From assembly GCA_013396755.1 (NCBI GenBank), contig VWZF01004054.1, positions 436,552 to 500,551 on the forward strand: 64,000 nt of DNA, in the 5' to 3' direction. The first letter of the stretch is position 1. Each line of letters opens with the position of its first letter. This DNA comes from Sclerurus mexicanus (Eukaryota > Chordata > Aves > Passeriformes > Furnariidae). The notes beneath the pieces are model-generated. The model ran no database searches, was not told where the DNA came from, and saw nothing but the letters and a program-made list of their open reading frames with translations. The position numbers and the translations under genes were made by a program. Positions 54,846 through 64,000 of the stretch are shown piece after piece.

Positions 54846-57800
54846 GTACGAGCCGGTTCCCCGCTCCTCTTCCCTCCCCTCCCCTCTCGGGCCGTGTCCC
54901 CGCCGAGCCGGCGGTGCCGGCCCCTGACGCTTCGCCCTCTCTGCTTTGCCAGGGCCGCGGGCGGCGGGCGGCGGAGCAGCACGGCCGCGTTCAGGGCACC
55001 GGTGAGTGCGCGGTGGGGCCCGGTGCGGCGGGTCCTTTGGGCCCGGTGCGGCGGGTCCTTGGGGCCCGGTGCGGTGAGGGCCCGGTGCGGTGGGGCCCGG
55101 TGAACCAGGAAAGGTGCTGCGGGTCCTTTGGGCCCCGTGCTGCGGGTCCCCCGGGATCCCCCTCTGCCCTCTCCCCCCTGGCTGCCTCTTGCACACTCGC
55201 CGTGACCCAGCCGGGAGTGTTTTCCCTCGAGGGTGGAGTTGCTCTTCCCCCGAGTTATTGCTGGCCCCGTAGTTTGCACTGCGTCGTCCCGAGAGCTCCT
55301 CCTAAAAGGCAGATGGTGATTTTTGGTGGTTTATTTTCACTTCACTCTGTAAATCTCCATAGTGCTGTAGGATGTGATATGGAGCGAGGTAATGCTACAT
55401 AGGCTGATCCCTATCTTACTTGAGCTCGCTGCTCCCTGCCCGTGGGATGTTTTTTTCCTTTTTTCTCCTATTTTATCCAGCAGCACGCACCATATTTTCC
55501 CATTAGTGTCCCCAGCACTGCAGCGCCTTCTCCAGGGCTGAGCTCCTGGTAAATGTCTTTTATGCTCTACAGGCCCCATCTCCAAGCTCCTCCCAAGGTA
55601 ATGCAGCCAGCGAAGCAGACCTGCGGTGTGAAATCGAAGAGCTGAGAAGGAAAGACCTTGCTCTGGACCAGGAAATCACACAATTATTGTCCGAGTACGT
55701 CCTTGGCAAGCTCAACGTTCACTGTGTTGCCTCAGTTATTTTTTGGTTTTAAAACAGGCATTGGAGCTGAGAGCTGACCTTGTATGATGCCATCGTTGTT
55801 ATGGTGCAGTGTTGGTCACAGTGGTGTGAGTAATGGAACCTGAGGGAATTCTTTCCGATTTATTTGACAAAGCAAAACAAGTTTTCCTAGGGCCTTGCGT
55901 AAGGGGATTTTAGCTTTACCCTGGGTGTTCCTGAGGTAATTACATGTTAACTGGGAACAGATAATTTCAGGCATTTGTTACTTGTGAAGGAGGGGTGTTT
56001 TCCAAGGTAAGTGTAGTGCATGGAATGAAAATGGTAGAAGAACAGAGGCTGTTTCAAACCCCTTTTTGGTTTATCCTCAAGGATAAACAGACCTTCTAAT
56101 GACAATACACGAGGAAATGGCCTCAAGCTGAACCAGGAAAGGTTCAGGTTGGACATCAGGAGGAATTTGTTCACTGAAAGGGTGGTCAGGCATTGGAAGG
56201 TGCTGCCCAGGGAGGTGATGGAGTCACCATCATTGTAGGTGTTCAGGAAATCACTGGATGTGGCACTCAGTGCTCTGGTTTAGTTAATATGGCAGTGTTT
56301 GGTCAAATATTGGACTTGATGATCTTGGAGGTCTTTCCCGACCTTAATGATTCTATGATTCTTGACTTTTTTTCCCCCCTAGCTACAGATTAGAGATACA
56401 TATAAATGGAATTCAACACATCTTAGTCCTCTGTCTTCTTGATTCGGAGAACTTGTGTGAATTGTCTTGATGTGGCAAAAAAAACCTCAAAATAAGGATC
56501 TGCTCATTTGTACCTTTCATGTCTATGACTTGGAGCAACTGCACTTGCTGCCTTCAGTTTCTGCTTTTGAGGTGCCAGGCTTTGGTATCTCCCACAGCAG
56601 CAGGAACCCCCAATCCCTCTGTGTCATTTGTGACCTTCCTGGTGTTGTTTTACAGAGGCTACAGCCTGGAGGAACTGGAGAAGCACATCTCTCTGCTCCA
56701 TGAGTACAATGAAATCAAAGATGCTGGGCAGATGCTGCTGGGCAAGCTGGGTAAGAAAGGGAAAAGCTGCTGGAGAACTTCTTAGTCAGTGTCTTCATAC
56801 AGACACAGAGAGAAGCTGCTGCACCACGGAGGGAGGCAGAGCTTGTGTTACAGACTCTTCACTTCTAGGCTTGTATTACTCAATCGTTGTGCAAGCACAA
56901 ATGCTCCTGTTCTTGTTTCCTTTGAGTGTTTTTAGAACTGGACATGGGAAATAATTATTTACCAGTATTTTAGTCTCTGCTATGGAGTACCAAAATTTAT
57001 TGTCTTATTGACTTTTATCAGTTTTGTTCTTCGTATGCTTAAAAAAAGCAAAGTGAGACAAATGGGGAGCACAGCTGCAAAACCTTGGGTTGGTTTCTTG
57101 GCTATGGTAGGTTGTGTAGGATAATCAGGGGAGGAAAACACAACCTTTCTGGTTGATCTATGTTTAATAAAAGCAATGGTGTTTCTTAATTTCCTAGCTG
57201 TTATCCGAGGGGTCACTACAAAACAGCTCTACCCTGAATACGACCTGGAGCTCAGTGACTAGTCCTGACCCTGGAGACTGCCACGTCCTGCAGAACTGAC
57301 TGTCACTGGGCACATGTATTTGTGTCACCCTGGTTGAAAACTGGCAGAAGGTTCCCTCAGAAGGATTTTTAATTTAAATGTAGCATTGCCACAGGGTGTG
57401 GTTTAACAGCCTTGTTCCTGAGAAGCTTTGGAACCTGAAAAGTTCTTCATCCTATCAACTGTTCTCTGCTTTCAGGAAAGGGATATAGGACTTTGGTTAA
57501 TTTCACCTGCTACCTGATCAATGAGATGGGGGTTTTTTGGTTGGTTTTTTTTTTTTGGAAAGGTGGTAATTCAGGTTGATGTTGAGACTCTTCCCATGAA
57601 GGCTTTGCTTGCCTGCAGCATCCATGGGCTGTGTGGTTACTGAGTGGATAGAGGAAGTGAGGACAAACAAATGTGCAATGTAATAGCTGCTTTGAAAGGA
57701 AAACCCGCAGAAGCAGGGAGGGAAGGCTGAAATTGTGGTGCCTTAGGGTTTTGTTTTGTGATCAAATCTGGAGAATTCTGGGTGTTCTGCATTTTTGTAC

Positions 57801-57905
57801 TTACCTGCTCTGGTATCTGGAGGTTTTTTTATCATTTCTGTAGTAAATGGCAAAATGTGAAGTTGCGTTGAACTGTCCGGTCTGAATAAAGCCACATTCA
57901 TGTTT
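54631..57905 (+). CDS. SWI5: SWI5 homologous recombination repair protein gene
   Basis: SWI5 pairs with SFR1 to stabilise RAD51 filaments and aid strand exchange. Five coding exons are 54631-54845, 54953-55001, 55573-55694, 56656-56750 and 57198-57262. The phases join exactly. The protein has a basic, Pro/Ser-rich N-terminus that is not conserved, a coiled-coil segment RCEIEELRRKDLALDQEITQ, and the family core YSLEELEKHISLLHEYNEIK, GQMLLGKLAVIRGVTTKQLY, ending PEYDLELSD. Human SWI5 has the same plan and ends KELYPEFGLDMND. The 3' UTR runs to AATAAA at 57885-57890. The start codon is the least certain point. Confidence 0.94.
54953..55001 (+). CDS. SWI5: SWI5 49-nt exon (RSSTAAFRAP)
   Basis: Acceptor TTTGCCAG, donor GTGAGT. 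It reads AAGGGRRSSTAAFRAP; human has WRGAFRSP at this point. Confidence 0.8.
55010..55155. repeat. GC-rich tandem repeat in SWI5 intron
   Basis: About five to seven irregular copies of GGGCCCGGTGCGG with GGGTCCTT, unit about 20-27 bases, directly after the donor of the 49-nt exon. Confidence 0.8.
55573..55694 (+). CDS. SWI5: SWI5 coiled-coil exon
   Basis: 122 nt, acceptor CTCTACAG and donor GTACGT. It reads APSPSSSQGNAASEADLRCE then IEELRRKDLALDQEITQLLS, matching ADIEKLRRREAALDREIAEL in human. Confidence 0.95.
56094..56362 (+). mobile_element. CR1 LINE 3' end
   Basis: About 270 bases match the CR1 3' region: GAGGAAATGGCCTCAAGCTG, AGGTTCAGGTTGGACATCAG, GGCATTGGAAGGTGCTGCCC, TGGACTTGATGATCTTGGAG, and the terminal ATTCTATGATTCTT. 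It is 5'-truncated, as usual, and lies in a SWI5 intron in the sense direction. Confidence 0.96.
56656..56750 (+). CDS. SWI5: SWI5 core exon
   Basis: 95 nt, acceptor TTTTACAG and donor GTAAGA. It reads GYSLEELEKHISLLHEYNEI then KDAGQMLLGKL; human has GYSVDELEDHISQLHEYNDI. Confidence 0.97.
57198..57262 (+). CDS. SWI5: SWI5 last coding exon
   Basis: Acceptor TTCCTAG, then AVIRGVTTKQLYPEYDLELS, Asp and TAG at 57260-57262. Confidence 0.97.
57885..57890 (+). terminator. SWI5 poly(A) signal
   Basis: AATAAA about 620 bases after the stop, followed by a T/G-rich stretch. Confidence 0.8.
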
Positions 57906-59779
57906 CTTAGTAATTCACTTTAGGAGCCTATAAAACATTGCATGAACCCGGGAACAAATTCTAAAACCATTCTGAGACAACCATAACATCTGTTATTTAG
58001 ATGTTTTCTTTTCATGGAGACAGGGTGGCAGCACTGCCCAGGAATGGGCAGGTGCAGTCACCTTTCTCTGCTCTAAGTGCAGAGTCACTGAGTGCTGGCC
58101 TGGGCATGGGATGATGTTGGGAGCACGAGTGTTTCAATGTCAGTGTCAGGACTCAGGGTGATTGCACAGACTAAATTTGGCTGCTTGGGCGGTTTTAAGT
58201 GATGAGGTGCTCTGCTAACTGAAAATCCATTGTCCCTTTTTCACTCAGGCTTGATGTCCTTCGGCCCATTTTCACTTCCTAAGACCTTCGTGCCCAGTGA
58301 ATTTCCCCTCTAGTCTCCAGTCAGACCCATACTGCAGTCTGCTCGTTTTTTCCAAATTTGAATCAAATCAATGTGTCTTCATCGTGATTGGAAAGCAGGA
58401 ACCAGTCACAAGGCTGCTGCTGAGAACAGAATTGTTTTTGTGCTCTTGGCTCTGGACCTGGCACAGAAAAATCATTAATAAGTATCTTGTTTTGCCTCAA
58501 AAGCTGTGGGGAGGGGTCTGGAGCAGGGGGACAGCCAGCCTGTGTATTCATCCAAGCAAGTCTGCTGATGTGCAGCTGTGCAGGGTATTTGCTGTAGGCA
58601 GATCAGCATGGACTCTTGGGGGAATGGTAACAGGTATATCCTCACCATATACCCCCCTGCCAACAAAACATGGGAAAATTCCCATGTTTTGGAGTAGTTT
58701 TAAAAGGAGGGAAAAAGTCACAAGACAGCAAGAACTGGGAAATGCAAACTTTGTTACTAACGTTGCTGTTTTGGCTGGTATTTTCTGTGTGGAAGAACTG
58801 GTTCAGCCTGGAGTGTTTCTATCAAAACGTTCCTCTGGCAATGCAACTGGAATTTGATTTTGCAATGGGAAGTACGTATGGAAATTCTTCAGTTTGTGTT
58901 AGGTGTGAGCTACAGGGATGAAGTGTAGTCCATTGGAAAGTTACTGAAGGTTAAGGAGTGAGAAGTGCATGTTTTCTTCCCCTCTGTGTAGGAGCACTGG
59001 GATTAAAGCTTGCAGCTGTGCAAGTGTCCTGCACAGGGGTTACGCTTCTGGTGGCACAGGGCACAGTGCCCAGGGAAGGTGCCCTGATCCCAATCCCTTC
59101 TCCACAGAGAATGAACACCCACAGAACAACCGGAGTTAAGAGCAGGGTGTCCTTGGGGAGTCCCTGCTGCTGGCACAGTAGCTCTGCCACGCGGTGGCAG
59201 CTGCGTTCCACAGCTGTTCTGGCTGCTCTCTGCAGCCCAGGGAAACCCACAAGCCAGAGATTCCAGGGACTAAGTTCCTGGCATGCTTCAGGACAGGACT
59301 GCACCGTTTCCACTGAGGTACTACATCACAGCCTGTCTGACTGCCCCTTCCAGAGCTACACTTGTACCTTCAAGTGTTACCTGGAGGACAAAGCATGCTG
59401 GCTTTTGTCCCAATCCAGGAGAGGAATAGAACAGATCTTCTGCTTTCTATAAATAAATCTCCTAAGTGTATAGCTGGAAAAACATTGAATGCAATAATGG
59501 TAAATGTAATTCAGATTTTTAACTTGGAGTGTGCTTCTGCCAAGTCAGACCCAGCTGTAATGAGCTGACAGAGCCCAAGTGGCATCACAGAGCTCACAGG
59601 GTTTTACCAAAGGGCAGGACATGCTCTCTGCAGGGAGCTGCTGCAGAACAGTATACCAGAGACCCCTCAACACCCTTGGCTCCTCAGGAAAGAAAGGGTA
59701 AAAAGTACCACATACTGGGGTTCTTTATGAGTCAGTGTATTCATGGGTGAGTCCTGGGCTAAGAAACGGCCTCTTCTTC
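57906..59779. other. Intergenic space between convergent SWI5 and TRUB2
   Basis: No exon or RNA gene recognised. A perfect 12-bp inverted repeat with a 2-base centre lies at 58665-58690 (AAAACATGGGAA and its complement). Confidence 0.65.
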
Positions 59780-62700
59780 TCCTTTACGTCACTTTCAGTT
59801 TTATTTCTTGTGTATCCTGTGCATTAATCCTTATTTCAAGCCACTTTTCATCACACACACCTATTCTGGATATAACCATGTCCTTGCGTTGCTTTGGGTA
59901 AGCTGCTTTCTGCACATCCCTCATTTTGAGTCTTGTGTCTGAAAGTAGGGCTAATGGAAAGAAAATACTCCAGGACAACAGAGGGAAAATAAAATCCATA
60001 TAGTAATAAGTTATGCTGCCAGTTGCAAGGAACAAATCTGTGCAGTCAAGGGAATACAGCTCTCTAAGACGCTATTTCCTGCTGCTGAACAATTTGGGAA
60101 TGGGGTTTTATATCCCTTAGCAACCTAATGTTCTCAAAGTCAACAGGAATTTTGGCACAGCTACCTCCTGTTAATGAACTGTTTGTGATGCTTTCAAAAA
60201 ACTGATACAGCCTGTCACTGGGAAAAAAAAAGCACCTCTGATTAAAGTCATCTCAGGGAAAGGCTGGAAGTGAACTGCAATTAACCTCTTTCCTTCTGCG
60301 GTCCATCAGGGATTGCTGCAGGGGTTGCTCACAGATGTCTCCCCTCGGCACACTCAGCTGTCCCTGCCTGGGGCTGTCTCCCCACCCAGCTGATGGAAAG
60401 GACTGTTATCCCGATGTCCCAGTGTTTTCTGTAGCTCTGTTTTCACTTTGAGCCGACAGTTCCGAATGGCATCCTGGATACTCCGCAGGTCCCACTGGGT
60501 TCTGGGCAGAGCATCACCCAGCGTGAAAACCCCGTCGCGCGTTCTCCGCACCTGGGTGCACACGGCCGAGGATTTCAGCTCCAGACCGATCTCATGAACT
60601 ATTTTCCGGAGGTACTGCTGGGTCTCATGCAAGCACTGGATTTCTAGGAGGACAGAGAGACTCCTTGAGAGGAAGCAAAGCTTTGGCACAAGCTCAGACT
60701 ATGTAAATTCAGACATCACTCACAGTCATGCTGAAAGAACTGGTTTGGCAGAAGAGATTATTTAAGATACAGCATGGTATGATTTTTTGGAATACTACAG
60801 GGTGAACACTTCAGAAAACAAACCAAAAAATACAGGAGAATAATGTAGAAATTGAGGTATTTCAAAGGAAACAAGAAAAGGCACCTTTTTAATAAGACAA
60901 AGAATTCATGGTCAGGAAACTGGCTGCAGGAAAGCAAACCATGCCTTAAAAAAACCCCCAAAACAACAGCCAAGCACTGAAGTGCATTACACTGAACAGT
61001 GGGATATGAGGAATTTTGCCCCATAGCTATTCATGATGCAAATTTTCTGGCCTCAGTCTTAGATCTGGAACTGGAAGGGAAAAACCTGTGAGCTGGGTGC
61101 ACAGCTGGATGGATTTACCAGAGCAGCTTCAATACTGTGAGGGTTCCAGATCTGAACCTACCAAAAAATCTTTCAACCACCCTGAAGAGTTCTCTGAATG
61201 AGGAGATGCTTTGGTGACTTTGGAAGCTACAAAACATTAAATTTGATACAGGGATTGTGAGTTACAAGTTGGTTAAAAAATTTCCACCAACTCATTTTAC
61301 ATTAAATCACAAGTAGGAAACTGAATTTTACCAACTAATTTGCCACAACACAGACTCAGAGTTGCCCAGTACGTTCTGTGCCAGTCCTACCTAGCTGGAA
61401 CTCTGGAAGTGCAAAGTGGAGGCATCGGATTGCTGTGATTATCGGGGGGCTCTTTTCCATGGGGCGAATCAACCCTTTGACAGCCAGCTCGTATGCCTCT
61501 TGTGTTTTCATATCAATGTTGGAATACCTGGAAAAAGAAAAAAGGGAGCAGCACAGACACTTAGGACTTCTCTCCAATGGGATTCAAAACATCTCCACCA
61601 CCCAAGAAGCAGAGCTGCAGTTTTTATTCTTAAAACTGCCTCTCTGTTGAGTTTTTGCATATATTTTAATAGTGTAGTGTACTGGCAGTAGTGTAGCACA
61701 GTTTGGGAGGGAGGTGCTGTGTCTACATGAAATTTTTGTCAGCCCTAATATAGCAAACTGATCCTAAACAGCTGGAGATTTCAGGATACAAGAAGGATAG
61801 TTAACTGCAATCTCTCACCAGAGCACTCACGATAACTCTTCTCTGTCCCTGGCAAGCATTCCAACCTTTAAAGACTTCGATTATGGGAAACAAAACCCGC
61901 TCATTTGTTTGAAAGACCAGCAAATAGTGGGATCAGGTCAGCTCTTTTCCTGTTGGATACGCACATCAGCAGGGCCTTGTGATTTGTTCCTTGAATGACA
62001 GCCACAATCCGTTCCAGCTTCTCCCTTGTGATATGATCTGCAAATATTAAGGCAGAAACAAAGACTAAATTATCCATCCAGAAACTGGAAAGAGACAGCA
62101 GCCTGAAATGTGCCACTGAGGTATTCTGTCCCTTGGGAAGTCACATCAAAAGGGGCTGGTGAGAGGTGGCCTCAGCAGAGCCACCTTCCCTGCCAGCACA
62201 TGGAACAGCACAGCACTGGACTGCAAAGGGAAGAGTTATTTTGCTTAACTTATTGCAAGATGGTGATGCTCCAGTTTCTCTGATGGGGTGTTTGAAGAGT
62301 TTCATTCAATGAAAAGCTCTAGCCACAATCGCCAAGTGTCATTTACAGAGAGATCTGGGGCTTGGCCAACCCAGCAGCAACCCCTGTGACCAGCACACAT
62401 ACTGACTTTGCAAATATTGTGGTTAGATTTGTAACAGGGGCGCTATGGCAACAACAAGGACTAGAAAGCATGCAAGGTGTAGCTTTTGTCATTGTGCAAT
62501 TCACCTGGTTAAATGGTTTGCAGTTAATATGCTGTTTGGTGTTCTGTATTTAAAAAAAACAAAAAAACACAACAAATGAGTTTCTTACCAAATGTAGTCT
62601 TCTCTATTAGCTTCCCTGTGTCTGAGAAGTCATCAGTGGCTTTACCAAACAGCCCACTGACAGTGTAAACCTGGAAGAAGGGCAAAGAGTGCAGTTTATC

Positions 62701-64000
62701 AAAAAAGTACTCCCAGCAATTGAGTAGCAGTATTGTGCCATGCAGCTGCGAGGAGTGCAAGCTATGAGAGTGTTGCATAAAAAGACAGCATCATCCCAGG
62801 ATCAAAACTACACAAGTGGATGCTCATGTGAAGGATGAAATTCTGGGCCATGAAAATCTCTCAAAAGCATTGGTGGGCTTGAGATCCAAAAGCAGAGTCA
62901 CTGTCACAAGGCCAGTCTGGGGTACTGGGGCAGGATCAAGTGTGTAATCACACTCCAGTGTGGCCATTCAGAGCCGGCACCTACCTTGGTCAGGTGGCAG
63001 TTGTACAGGTCAGTGAGCAGCTTGTTCCCGTGGCCAATGCCAAGCACTGAAACACAGAAGATGGGGAACCACAAAAAGTCACTGATGTGCACTGACAGAG
63101 CACTGCATACTCACACCATTCCTCTCCCTGGACAGGGCTGTATCTCTTTAAGAGTCATGTCTGAGCAGTGCTTAGACCTCCAAATTATTGCTTGTTTTGA
63201 AAACTATAAGGCTGTAGCCTGAGCTCTTGGATTTCCCCAGAACTTTCCACCCAGATTCTCAGGGCAAACACTCAGCAGTGCCAAAGCAAAGCCAATTTGG
63301 GTAGCGGACCAGACAGGGAGTTACATGGGAGAACTGGAGTTTGGTGTCCCCCATCAAAGCCCCGTGTGCTGGGGGTGAGGGGTCACTCCCATCTCCTGGC
63401 ATTGCCAGCAGCTTGGGGGGCATTTCTTCTGTGTTTTAGTACTTATACTGCAGAAAGGCTGTGAGACCCAGGGGCTGCTGCTGTGCAGTGGCCGAGCATC
63501 CACTGCTTTTTCCCCCCACGGAAACCCATCCCCTCGCAGCCGGTGGGACACGGTGCCACTCTGCGATGAGACCTACCCAAGACTCCCGAGGACTTCACAT
63601 CCAGCTGGTGACCCGTTCCGATCTTCAGCCGCCTGAACCGCGGGCCTCGGACTGCAACAGAGACAGAGCTGGGTCAGTTCACAGAGCCCGCCCAGGGGTC
63701 CCACCGTCCCGGGGCTCTCACCATCCCAGGCCTTCCACCATTCCCTGGCTCCCACCATCCTGGGGCTTCCACCATCCCAGGGCTTCCACCATTCCCTGGC
63801 TCCCACCATCCCTTGGCTTCCACCGTCCCCTGGCTCCCACCATCCTGGGGCTCCCACCATCCCAGGGCTTCCACTGTCCCCTGGCTACCACCATCCTGGG
63901 ATTTCCACTATCCTGGTGCTCCCACCATCCCCCGGCCTCCCGCCTCCCGGTGCTCCCACCGCCCCCAGCTCCCCCGGCCGAGGCCCCGCTCTTACCGAGG
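59780..64000 (-). CDS. TRUB2: TruB pseudouridine synthase 2 gene (5' part outside window)
   Basis: TRUB2 is a mitochondrial pseudouridine synthase of the TruB family that modifies mitochondrial mRNAs and supports the 16S rRNA module. Six complete coding exons join in phase: 63651-63577, 63046-62985, 62670-62589, 62037-61965, 61527-61391 and 60643-60354, with a 5-base piece of a further exon at 63996-64000. They encode about 239 residues. GTGHQLDVKSSGVL contains the Asp that is catalytic in TruB enzymes (human GVGHRLDAQASGVL). The C-terminal part QVRRTRDGVFTLGDALPRTQ is highly conserved. A minus-strand AATAAA at 59800-59805 fits the 3' end. Confidence 0.96.
59800..59805 (-). terminator. TRUB2 poly(A) signal
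   Basis: TTTATT on the plus strand, about 550 bases beyond the stop codon. Confidence 0.55.
60354..60643 (-). CDS. TRUB2: TRUB2 last coding exon
   Basis: 290 nt to TGA at 60354-60356. It starts EIQCLHETQQYLRKIVHEIG and holds LELKSSAVCTQVRRTRDGVF then TLGDALPRTQWDL. The end GGETAPGRDS is not conserved. Confidence 0.97.
61391..61527 (-). CDS. TRUB2: TRUB2 coding exon (KTQEAYELAVKGLIRP)
   Basis: 137 nt, acceptor TTTCCAG and donor GTAGGA. It reads YSNIDMKTQEAYELAVKGLI then RPMEKSPPIITAIRCLHFAL. Confidence 0.97.
61965..62037 (-). CDS. TRUB2: TRUB2 coding exon (DHITREKLERIVAVIQG)
   Basis: 73 nt, acceptor TTTGCAG and donor GTGCGT. It reads DHITREKLERIVAVIQGTNH then KALL, with the Met codon split across the junction. 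Confidence 0.96.
62589..62670 (-). CDS. TRUB2: TRUB2 coding exon (GLFGKATDDFSDTGKL)
   Basis: 82 nt, acceptor CTTCCAG and donor GTAAGA. It reads VYTVSGLFGKATDDFSDTGK then LIEKTTF. YTV.G..G.ATD is a TruB family motif. Confidence 0.97.
62985..63046 (-). CDS. TRUB2: TRUB2 coding exon (VLGIGHGNKLLTDLYNCHL)
   Basis: 62 nt, acceptor GTTTCAG and donor GTAGGT. It reads VLGIGHGNKLLTDLYNCHLT then K. Confidence 0.97.
63577..63651 (-). CDS. TRUB2: TRUB2 catalytic-Asp exon
   Basis: 75 nt, acceptor TTGCAG and donor GTAGGT. It reads VRGPRFRRLKIGTGHQLDVK then SSGVL. The Asp after GHQL aligns with the catalytic Asp. Confidence 0.95.
63701..63972. repeat. 17-bp minisatellite filling a TRUB2 intron
   Basis: About 16 head-to-tail copies of a 17-base unit close to CCACCATCCTGGGGCTT, with variants ending CTC or CTT. 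It takes up about 272 of the 344 bases of the intron 63652-63995. Confidence 0.93.
63996..64000 (-). CDS. TRUB2: TRUB2 exon, last 5 bases only
   Basis: CCTCG followed on the minus strand by GTAAGAG, a strong donor. The exon continues outside the window. Confidence 0.7.

Noticed and set aside
31985..59779. Search for an additional gene between DNM1 and GOLGA2 or between SWI5 and TRUB2
   Set aside because: No spliced frame with recognisable similarity and no structured RNA was seen in the two intergenic spaces.
63573..63874. Minus-strand frame with repeated GMVGAREWW-like words
   Set aside because: It is the translated 17-bp minisatellite in the TRUB2 intron, not a protein.

Overview
The window is vertebrate nuclear DNA, most likely from a bird. 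The evidence for a bird is 3' ends of CR1-type retroposons (for example 56094-56362, ending in the typical repeat around ATTCTATGATTCT), short introns, and a GC-rich assembly gap at a promoter. All genes are spliced, so most open frames longer than 60 codons here are chance frames. I placed exons by protein similarity, GT/GC-AG boundaries and reading phase, which close consistently across every exon junction inside the window.

Four genes lie in the order known from human 9q34. DNM1 (dynamin-1, plus strand, 34 to about 31980) enters part-way through its stalk exons and runs to three alternative 3' ends. GOLGA2 (GM130, minus strand, about 52296 down to 34215) shows 27 coding exons and 1030 codons including the stop; its first exon is not visible and probably lies in the 658-base gap at 53196-53853. 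SWI5 (plus strand, 54631 to about 57905) is complete, with five coding exons. TRUB2 (minus strand, 64000 down to about 59780) is cut at its 5' side by the window end.

DNM1 and GOLGA2 converge tail to tail across about 2.2 kb. GOLGA2 and SWI5 diverge from one GC-rich promoter region that carries four tandem ZNF143/THAP11-like sites in a 33-bp repeat. SWI5 and TRUB2 converge across about 1.9 kb. The four proteins do not form one pathway: membrane fission at the synapse, cis-Golgi tethering, RAD51-dependent recombination and mitochondrial pseudouridylation.

Inside the 10.2-kb DNM1 intron, on the opposite strand, is a miR-199 precursor (12568-12671). About 1 kb away is the most unusual structure in the window: two 194-bp arms in inverted orientation, 192/194 identical, separated by 195 bp (13672-14254). 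Other points of note are two 12-nt DNM1 microexons on either side of the PH domain, a GC-AG intron and a NAGNAG acceptor in GOLGA2, and a TRUB2 intron that is mostly a 17-bp minisatellite. I found no CRISPR array, operon, viral gene or other new gene system.
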